In this document: positions 56,630-64,000 of the stretch, piece by piece | Layout of the letters: the number at the start of each line of letters is the position of its first letter | Numbering within the stretch: position 1 is the stretch's first letter | Source of the DNA: Tetraselmis striata | Taxonomy: Eukaryota; Chlorophyta; Chlorodendrophyceae; Chlorodendrales; Chlorodendraceae | DNA: 64,000 bases | Assembly (NCBI GenBank): GCA_006384855.1 | Contig: VCJN01001096.1 | Location: 40,250-104,249, forward strand | Reading direction: 5' to 3' | Made by a program: the position numbers and the translations under genes | The notes under the pieces: generated by a model | Seen by the model: the letters and a program-made list of their open reading frames with translations, nothing else | What the model was told of the DNA's origin: nothing | Databases searched by the model: none

Positions 56630-59600
56630 GACCACCAAAAGCAAAGCAGTTTCTTGTGGTTTCTAAATGATATTCTTCAACTCCACAGCGCTTTGTTATT
56701 CTTTCCTATGATTCTCGTTTTCGATGGGGGTGTGTTCTACGAAGCTCAAACTATGTCCAGCCACTTGAGAATTATTGCTGAAGCTTCGCGGCTTTTTGCA
56801 GCGCTGCTAGCATCAGCATGCTGAAATGCTCATCACCATTCTCCGCGATTTGCCACTCTTTTCTTCCCTGTGCCATCGGTGTCAAACCTTCTGAGAGCTT
56901 CCTGAACAGCGCCGCAACCAATTACGGCTTTTGTGAAGTCATGCTTGGGCAACCCTCAGGCTGTTCGTGAATTACCGATTGTAACAGCAAGCCGCGCCGG
57001 ATAGGCGGTCCCAGTTCGTCATCTGGCCGACATGTCCAGGCCACGGTCGAGCAGTCTTCATGGTTGAGCGATGCAGCAGTCACCGCTAGACCAGACCTCC
57101 AATTCTCCCCTCAGTAAAAATAGAGTTGCAGCCTCGCCATGTGTCCTCATGTGTGCTGACTTGTGCCATGACTGGACTCCGTGGTATGCATTGAACATAA
57201 GGGGCCGCCGCAGCTGGGCATAGCACATCAAAGTCTCGGTGCGGTACTGATCGCTAGTACATCTTAGTGATCAGTATTCGCGGCCGTACTCATAGAGGAC
57301 TCGCGGTGAATAGGATGACGGTTGTGAGGTAGTGGTGTAGGCCCCACGTCAGGTGTACACGGGTGTAGAGGGCATGTATGGCACAAGGGATGATGTTCAG
57401 TTCGAGCAGACACTGGCGCAAGCTTCGTACTGCTTTCCCGGCAGCCTTGATTATGTTGCCAACGTCGTAGTTCTCACTGCAACTATAGGAGGTCAAAAGG
57501 AGACATTTGAAGCGGTCCACCACTGACATGAAAATCGCTTAGCTATATCTTAGCTTATTGTTATTGGGTAGATCCTCCCCATCATTGCAATAAAGGCTGA
57601 TGAACGGGTGGCGGCAGTGAGGATGACGATGCGGCTGCAGAGAAGCATTGGCCAATTATGAGCGACAACACGGATATCGATACCTCATCCCTCGAAGTGC
57701 TGAATCAGTTGCGGAATAGTCACCATCTTCTCGAGATTATCCCAACAGTCAGTCGGCAATGATGTAAGAATCTGTGCCGTAATCCCCATGCTTATAATCA
57801 GGGAGTTCGCCATTCATGAAGCCCTAGGCAGTTGCTGAAGGGCATCATCGCATCCCTGAGGTAAAGTGGACAAGGAGTTAAGCCATGTTACCCACAAAAC
57901 ATAAATGTGAGGATAATGCTGCAGTGTTTCATACCGGTATGCAAACATATATGTTTACATGCACAGCCTGCTACACCCCTCCACATAAGTTTGGGGTCCT
58001 TTTTTGGCTGAATATGAAATGAAAAATACAAGGGTACCTAAACGTAGGGCTTTAAAGCTGGAACCCAGGAATGTTTTAGGTTGTTATAAAAAGTTTTGCT
58101 TGATAGGTTCTGAATTATAACCTATTACCCTAATAATAGGGTATTGCGATCTGGCGCGGGGCTCAAAGGGCATGACGCAGTGATGCACAACAATACATGT
58201 TATTGGCACATACATGATGGCCCACATGCATAGAGCATTGTATGGTGCAATGGCCGTAGATGTGTGAGGAAACATAGTAGCTCGCGGGTTGGGTGGGTTT
58301 GGGTGGGCATAGTCACTTAAGGCAGAGTGGGCACACGTGCGTGTGGCGATGCTAGGACCAGTGCAGTTTTGCCCACTGCAAGCGACACCCCCTAGACTTC
58401 AAACGCTTATAGCGGCTCAGGGAGTGCTCCAAAAATTCTAAAAGAATGCGCAAACAAATCCTTGCGTCAAACGCAGGAGGTGGTTTGGACTTTGAGCACC
58501 TAATTTTCACGTTTTGACCACTTTCTAGCGATGAACATAAAATACATCAATCGCGGCATCATTTCGCAACACTCAGCCTCAACATGGGGGCGTAGCTTTG
58601 CGCTATGTGTGTCCCCTTACTCCATACGCGTTTGTGTGGCAGTGTTATGAATGTAGATGCACACGGGCGGCGCAAACTTGCCACATGCTCCCTCTCTAGC
58701 CATGTCCTCGATGGCCAACAGCGTTGTGCTGTTTTCGACATATTATTTTTGGTGATATTCAAGCATTTAATAGCGCGCTGCTATGTGGCATTTTACTTGT
58801 GATTCGGCGCAATTGCCATGCGTGCACGCGACCCCCATTGATGCGCTCTCGCCTAAGCCAAGGAGGGCTCAATAAGCCTTTCATGCGTGAGTAGGCAAAA
58901 ATAACAGCACCATTTTTGGCCGAAAATCACGCCATGTAGTGGTGAAACTGTAATTTAGGGCTTGTGTAATACCCTTAGTGACCTAATCTTGGTGCCCCAC
59001 ACATGTTGTAGGTGAACCTTACACTTGAGATGGCAGCATGTCAGTACGGCGTGGATTTGCGCGTTGGATGTGTGCGTACGAAGGGATGGCGCAACTTGTT
59101 ATTTTCCAGTGCAAGTTTTACACGCATTGATTTGCCATTTCTCGAGGGGCGCAGAACGACGCATGCCATGTCGCACGGTTAGGCCTAGAGCGCGCCCCCA
59201 TTTTTTCCCAAGTCAACCTCGCCCTTATTCACTTGCATGCAATTCCCCACGCCGTATTTTCTACATGACATGCGCATGTCGAACAAAACTGCAAAACCCA
59301 AACTTATGTGGAGGGGTATATATCCATGCAGCAGCCCCGAGCATGCCTGTAGCGATAGACTACATATTATATTCTGATTAATCCTGAAGTCCCCTTTAAA
59401 GTACTTCAAAGTATATGCAGTGTGGTAGCAATCAATTAATGAAATAACATCGTCCACCCCCGCCCCATCAGGCGCAGGATCATTATTTTATAATTATCTG
59501 AAATATTAGATAATTTTTAACAGCACCTAGAGTGGGCGTTTACTACTGCCTTTTCGGGTGATTTCTCGATCTCGCCTTTATTTACAGCGGCAGTAAATGT

Positions 59601-59740
59601 AGAGAAGACTTGTCGATTTGGAGTCTCAGCAGTCTCAGCAGTAGTATTTTTGAAATAACAATATAGCAAAATAACACTTATTATTATGACATATATAAGT
59701 AAAACAGCAAGTAATCAAACAGTACGGGTCTAAAATCCTG
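56630..59740. other. 3.1-kb gene-poor, AT-richer stretch
   Basis: No intact gene was recognised. A minus-strand ORF at 57290-57529 (79 codons) contains FKCLLLTSYSCSENY and HALYTRVHLTWGLHHY, which weakly resemble the post-polymerase region of LINEs. Both strands of 57650-59740 are dense in stops. A block at 59744-59790 has GGATTT repeats recalling the dispersed tail. Confidence 0.5.
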
Positions 59741-59901
59741 CAGTATGGTGTCTGGATTTACTTATTCGGAATTTGTGTATGGATTTCAAAGTTGAGTCTG
59801 GTGCTGCCAAAAAGATCGCGCAGGCTGTTTTACACGGTCAAGAGCCGAAATTGGCAGGATGGTTTAGCGAAAGCCTGGAGGGAAAACGGAGTCAGGGGGG
59901 G

Positions 59902-60091
59902 CGCTGCGTGGAACGCAGCGAAAACTGGAAGATGGCAGGCTCAGCTGTTCTAGCTGCTTTTATGTCTACTCGTGCTGCACCCAAAAAGGGCGCAACAACA
60001 GATGCCTAGTTCCCGTACCACCGAGCAGCACTTGTAGCTGAAAAGCGGTTAGGTCAAGGGAGGAAACCCCATAAACTAGTTTAAAACATTT
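59902..60091 (+). repeat. Left 190-bp direct repeat of the recombinase element
   Basis: Begins with the perfect hairpin CGCTGCGTGGAACGCAGCG (8-bp arms, 3-base loop). It overlaps the C-terminal end of the recombinase frame. Confidence 0.93.
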
Positions 60092-61582
60092 CAAACTTGA
60101 GTCTGGTTTTGCCAGTCTTGAGCGAACGGAGAGAGCGGTGGATTGACGGAGAAGAGGTAGCGCCAAGTCATGAAGGAGGCACTGGGAAGGCCACCGCTGC
60201 GGAGTCCTGTTGGACTTGGAAGCGGCGTAGGGGGCGATGTGTCCAAGGAAGAACCATGCGCCAGGTGAAAGAAGAACGTTGGGGTCGATGTAGTCCAGAA
60301 CGACGTCAGAGTTAGTGGCCCAACTGCCTTGGTAGCGAATGTGGGACAACGGCACACCGATGGCGTTCGCTGCAGAGGCTGCGCCCTTGCGAAGACTGTG
60401 CGAGGTACAGGAGGTGCCAGCAGGGGGGGGCAGCGTTGACTAGACGGACGGCTGTGAACAAAGCAACCAGTCTGACAGTGCAGTCGCAGTCCAAGGGTTC
60501 TGACTGCCCATCCGAGCTGACAGCCCAGAAGTTTGACACAGCCAAGCCAACAGTAACCAGGAGGACTGACTGGACGTAGTCGAGGAAGTGGTGCAGGAGA
60601 CGTGGCACTCGGGGGTGCTCTGACAGTGGGAGGAGAAGTACGCGTAGGTCGTCGGGTCCCCGTCGACCAGCGCGATCTCTCGGCACGTGCAGGGCGATGT
60701 TGTAGTCGTCGACATGCACGTCTTGCACTCGACAGGACACGCTAGTAAGGTCCCTGGCAAGAATATAAGTTGACAACCGAGGCCAGGAGGGCTCGGAGGT
60801 CGTGGTGGTACTCTGGGTAGGGAGCAGACACAATCAGCTCGGCCTTTGTGACGAAGCGACAAGCCACATCCGCAGGCGGAGGGACACGCAAAGGGGCAGC
60901 GTCCAATCGGCGCTGACCCAGCGTCAGCCCACGAACTGAGGCAGCCGGCCGCGTAGCTCTTGAGTGTCTGAGCGTTGAGGGAGCTGGAGAGTAGGTCGAG
61001 CGTCCGCTGGCCCAGCTTGTCTGAGCCGAACGCGTCATGCAGCCGAGATCGCAATGAAGCGGCCCAGGGAGCGACAGCTTCGAGCTCGCTAATCACGTAA
61101 GTGCGTCGTTTTACTGATAGAGTTCCACCGGTACGACTACTGTTCGCAAAGTACTCGGCAGCAGCGGTTAGGTTCCCGGCGGTTGACCGGTAGCTGCTGG
61201 ACGGTTTTGCAGTAGCGTCGGTACGGGTTTGCGGGGCTAGGTTCAGGTAGGAGGGCCGCCCCGCGCGCCCTTCGCGCTCGTAGCGCCTGTCACGCGCGTA
61301 ACGTACCTGCGCGAAACTTGGTCGTTGCGAACCAGTTGTAACACGTGGTGTAACAACCGACGGACGCAGGGATGGGGTAAAGAAAGCGGTTGGTTGAGCC
61401 GCCATGTGCAGGTGTGCGGATGGTTGAGCCGCACTCGGTTGTGGCTGTAAGAAGCGCCGCACCGAGGAAGGTCTAAAGGAAGTCTGTAAGGTGGGGGGTT
61501 CAGGTCCTGACACAGGGCGCTCATCTCGCCGTTGAGCTGCAAGGGTGCGTCTTGCGGCGGTCACCGAAAGGTGGCCTCGCAA
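60000..61582 (-). pseudogene. Tyrosine recombinase, probably frame-broken
   Basis: The N-terminal part (61582-60950) is Pro/Ser/Arg-rich, then has LDLLSSSLNAQTLKSYAAG, a likely core-binding helix. The catalytic end (about 60420-60240) reads TSHSLRKGAASAANAIGV, IRYQGSWATNS and VVLDYIDP: the HxxR box at 60389-60400, Trp in place of the third His, and the nucleophilic Tyr at 60290-60292. Between about 60950 and 60400 the best coding pieces are in different frames (for example FVTKAELIVSAPYPEYHHDL in another frame), so this copy needs at least one frameshift. The first catalytic Arg was not located with confidence. Confidence 0.72.
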
Positions 61583-61618
61583 AGCCCCAGCAGCTCCGAC
61601 GAAAGGCGCCCCACACCG

Positions 61619-62515
61619 TCACTCGTGCTCACCCTCGCGGCCACGTCCGCGTCCACCACCACGTCCTCGCCCACGCCCGCGACCTGCAGCTGCAGCCGCC
61701 ACCCGAGCAGTAGCGGTCGCTTTCGCGCTGCTCGCAACGGTCGCCTCGAAGACACGGCGCTCGTAGTCCTTCATGAGGTCCCCAAAAATCGCGGAACCCA
61801 GATGCTCCGAAGCAGGCTGGAAATGTTGGGCTCGCAGCACCTCCAGAACACCTTGGTCACCGTTCACACGTTTGATCTCATTTAGCCTCCGCAAGAAGGC
61901 CAAGCGAAACCGAAACGCCTTGTCGATGGCCTCGGCGTGGTTCCGAGCTCTCGCCAGGTAGGGGGTGAAGTCCTGGTTGGTGACAGGGACGTAAGGCAGC
62001 AGCTCGTCGAGAGCCACGAAAAGCGCGGCCATGTGGGCCCCGAAACACGACATCCACAAATACTCCTCCTGGGCCGGCAGACGCCGGTCATCCTGCTTGA
62101 GGTACTCGTTCGTTAGGTCGGTGCTCAAGGGAAAGAGTCCAGGCACTCGGCTGACCGGTCGAACGGCCTCGTAACCAGAGCCTGATCTCTGCAGTAGTTC
62201 TGGCACAGCGAGGTAGTCATCCTTGGCACTCACGGATTTTGCTCCGACACGGCCGCCTTGGGCTAGCTCTAGCAAGTCGGGGCGCTCTGCGGCTCCCCCG
62301 CTGCTTGTCGGCTGTCCCGTGATGCGCTGCCCGAAGCTGGAGCCATGTGCTCCTTCACCAACAACACTCTCACGAGCCGTCAATTGAGCTACAGCTGTAG
62401 CTAGTGCCCGCAAATCTGCTTGCAGCGACTCCAACGTCGGCTCGGCGACGTTACCATGGGCTCCTTCTTCTCCATCTTGCATGGTAACGCACGGACGTAC
62501 GGACGAGAATATCAC
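61619..62515 (-). CDS. Gag-like protein of the recombinase element
   Basis: An uninterrupted 298-codon frame; MQDGEEGAHG at residue 12 is a likely start. A short coiled-coil candidate (LESLQADLRALATAVAQL) is followed by a helical middle (EEYLWMSCFGAHMAALFVAL, EAIDKAFRFRLAFLRRLNEI) and an Arg/Gly-rich tail GRGRGRGRGGGRGRGREGE that would bind nucleic acid in place of zinc knuckles. Position directly inside the right repeat and upstream of the recombinase on the same strand fits Gag. No database family could be checked. Confidence 0.65.
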   Translation of the reverse strand: MIFSSVRPCVTMQDGEEGAHGNVAEPTLESLQADLRALATAVAQLTARESVVGEGAHGSSFGQRITGQPTSSGGAAERPDLLELAQGGRVGAKSVSAKDDYLAVPELLQRSGSGYEAVRPVSRVPGLFPLSTDLTNEYLKQDDRRLPAQEEYLWMSCFGAHMAALFVALDELLPYVPVTNQDFTPYLARARNHAEAIDKAFRFRLAFLRRLNEIKRVNGDQGVLEVLRAQHFQPASEHLGSAIFGDLMKDYERRVFEATVASSAKATATARVAAAAAGRGRGRGRGGGRGRGREGEHE

Positions 62516-62592
62516 ACTCGGATGGCGAGCCGAGTGCGGTCTTGAACAACCTGGGGGTGACCTTGCAACTGGTTACGAGACAGTTTTTACAT

Positions 62593-62782
62593 CGCTGCGT
62601 GGAACGCAGCGAAAACTGGAAGATGGTAGGCTCAGCTGTTCTAGCTGCTTTTATGTCTACTCGTGCTGCACCCAAAAAGGGCGCAACAACAGATGCCTAG
62701 TTCCCGTACCACCGAGCACCACTTGTCGCTGAAAAGCGGTTAGGTCAAGGGAGGAAACCCCATAAACTAATTTAAAACATTT
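62593..62782 (+). repeat. Right 190-bp direct repeat of the recombinase element
   Basis: Near-identical to 59902-60091, including the terminal hairpin, and located 78 bases upstream of the Gag-like frame, so it may hold the element promoter. Confidence 0.93.
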
Positions 62783-63284
62783 ATTGAATGTTGCATATAG
62801 CACATGTCATTATATACATGTACTGGATTTTTCACGACGGAGTTTCAGGAGTCCGCACCAAAGGATTAATCCTTAATCCTTACTGTTTTCACATACCTGG
62901 ACGTGACGGATAGCGACTTTGCGTAGGCGAAGTACGAACGCGTGGGTGAAATACGGCCACTTAGCCCAGGGATATAGCGTTTTTCCCGCTCCAGGGATAG
63001 TAGTCGCTACGTACCTACCTGGTACTGTACTGGTATGTTGGTCCTCTGGCCCGCAGGCGCCTCCTCGGCGACGGACGAGCAGCCAGGGCGCACTGTCCTC
63101 CTGGAAGCCGGCGGAAGGACGCTCCTGTCCCAGCCAGACTCGGCGCCACAGCGGAATATAACCTCTTTAGCACGGCTCTTGTCGGCACCTCGCACCAACA
63201 GCACTTTCGAACTGCCGACCGTCAGCCCACAGGAGAGCCCCAGCCGGGGCGAGTACAGTGCGATTTACGCCGAAAGAGGCATCT

Positions 63285-63291
63285 CCCCCCC

Positions 63292-63312
<21 letters not shown>
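63285..63312 (+). repeat. Poly(C) run, 28 bases, followed by poly(A)
   Basis: Twenty-eight C then ten A. Confidence 0.95.
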
Positions 63313-63323
<11 letters not shown>

Positions 63324-63867
63324 AAATTAGCCCCTGGAACCCATTGCACTCACCCTGGCCCTGAATTCCCCACATGCAGCTTGCTATGGTGGCGGGTTGA
63401 TTCTATATGTGCGGCACGTATGTGCGAGGCAAAGGCAGCAAGGTACCCATCCCTGAGGGCGGCAACGGTAGAGAGGAGCGGCACTGCTGCCGCCATAAGG
63501 AAAGGAACAGTACGACGAGGCACTGCCATCAGAGGGACAAGTAGGAGGAGGGCGGAGGGGAAGCAAGACATCGCACTCCTCCGCCAGTCACAGGCATATG
63601 TATACCGTATGAGGGCGGCAACAGTGCAAAGGACCGGCACTGCCATGAAAGAGGGGGCGATATTCAGTCGGCATGTCACTGTCACCACCATCGAATGTCA
63701 TATGTATGATGACACACTGCGAATGACGGCTCTGCATGCCCGGCTTCGCTGCAGACGTGCAGGCATGTCGAGTGCCGCAGTGGATCTCGCGCCGGGGGTG
63801 TCTACAGAACGCGCTGCCTCCGGCAAGACAATCCCCGCGAAGCGCGCAGCTACCGGTATGTCTAACG

Positions 63868-63888
63868 CCCCCCCCCCCCCCCCCCCCC
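63868..63888 (+). repeat. Poly(C) run, 21 bases
   Basis: Homopolymer near the right window edge. Confidence 0.95.
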
Positions 63889-64000
63889 TCCCGCCCGCCC
63901 CCAGCCAGCTTGCGTGATGCCTCAGCGCCGCTGATGCCCCCGCGTGCCCAGCCGTCTAACAGTTGGTGGCACTGTTCCCCCCAATGCTCAGGCCCACCCC

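Larger units (their letters stand above)
59902..62806 (-). mobile_element. Tyrosine-recombinase element with split direct repeats (DIRS/PAT-like, RT missing)
   Basis: Two 190-bp direct repeats (59902-60091 and 62593-62782, about four mismatches) bracket a minus-strand Gag-like ORF and a tyrosine-recombinase gene. Direct repeats plus tyrosine recombinase and Gag are the layout of PAT-like DIRS elements (for example algal TOC elements, from memory). No reverse transcriptase or RNase H sequence is visible between the ORFs. Right of the second repeat, TTGAATGTTGCATATAGCAC resembles the end of the dispersed tail repeats at 30888, 44106 and 54160. Confidence 0.78.
62807..64000. other. Right-end intergenic sequence, no gene recognised
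   Basis: Contains poly(C) runs (63285-63312 followed by poly(A), and 63868-63888). A block GAGGGCGGCAAC(G/A)GT with GCACTGC(T/C) is repeated near 63457 and 63611. The 219-codon plus frame across this region starts next to poly(C) and has no recognised domain. Confidence 0.5.

Noticed and set aside
57290..57529. LINE remnant
   Set aside because: The resemblance to a post-RT region is weak and no second motif supports it; left as unassigned sequence.
63258..63917. 219-codon ORF near the right edge
   Set aside because: Starts beside and ends in poly(C) (poly-Pro translation), has a short internal duplication and no domain.
1..64000. CRISPR arrays, rRNA, tRNA, bacterial operons or attachment sites
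   Set aside because: No direct-repeat/spacer pattern, no rRNA-like sequence and no tRNA cloverleaf was seen by eye; gene structure is eukaryotic throughout.

Overview
The window reads as nuclear DNA of a green-lineage alga, most likely a chlorophyte (inference). The genes are rich in short GT-AG introns, several proteins are plant-type (a CYP65/PUB49-like U-box cyclophilin, a plastid-type class I aldolase with a transit peptide, a long-form adenylate kinase, a plant-type RING protein), and TGTAA, the green-algal polyadenylation signal, follows at least three genes. There is no prokaryotic operon structure, no CRISPR array and no rRNA. I saw no tRNA by eye.

Eleven cellular genes were modelled, and the exon phases close in every model. 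In order: pirin (+, 6539-7675), CLASP (-, 7861-13622), RING protein (+, 18086-19448), coiled-coil protein with a Cys-rich tail (-, 19931-22665), homeodomain protein of ZF-HD type (+, 24835-26628), GTPBP1-like GTPase (-, 27144-29775), TruA-like pseudouridine synthase (+, 33285-35716), CYP65-like U-box/cyclophilin (-, 37838-43437), class I fructose-bisphosphate aldolase (+, 45034-46884), intronless CaMK-like kinase (-, 47285-48502) and adenylate kinase (+, 55246-56556). The strands alternate perfectly, so the genes form convergent 3'-3' pairs. The convergent gaps are mostly under about 0.5 kb, while the 5'-5' gaps of 1.6-6.7 kb hold most of the mobile DNA. The genes are unrelated housekeeping functions (cytoskeleton, RNA modification, splicing/folding, carbon and energy metabolism, signalling) and do not form a pathway.

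Mobile DNA includes a decayed Ty3/gypsy element (1-1560), a decayed transposase-like gene (2540-5291), a Gag-like ORF with its own TATA box (15542-16750), a LINE C-terminus with its 3' tail (53306-54060) plus three more copies of that tail, two with clear target-site duplications, a decayed DIRS-type reverse transcriptase/RNase H (49490-50760), and a striking element at 59902-62806 with Gag-like and tyrosine-recombinase ORFs between 190-bp direct repeats but no reverse transcriptase. An unrecognised repetitive element forms an inverted pair at 30888-32990. About twenty poly(G)/poly(C) runs of 15-34 bases, many in introns, are a conspicuous feature.

The most interesting points are the recombinase element without RT, the ZF-HD-like homeodomain lacking a visible zinc finger, the strict strand alternation, the LINE tail family, and several tandem repeats (a 66-bp minisatellite, a 263-bp duplication carrying CArG-like boxes, and 225-240-bp units at 31988-32680). 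All gene calls come from reading the sequence and from remembered family features; no database search was run.
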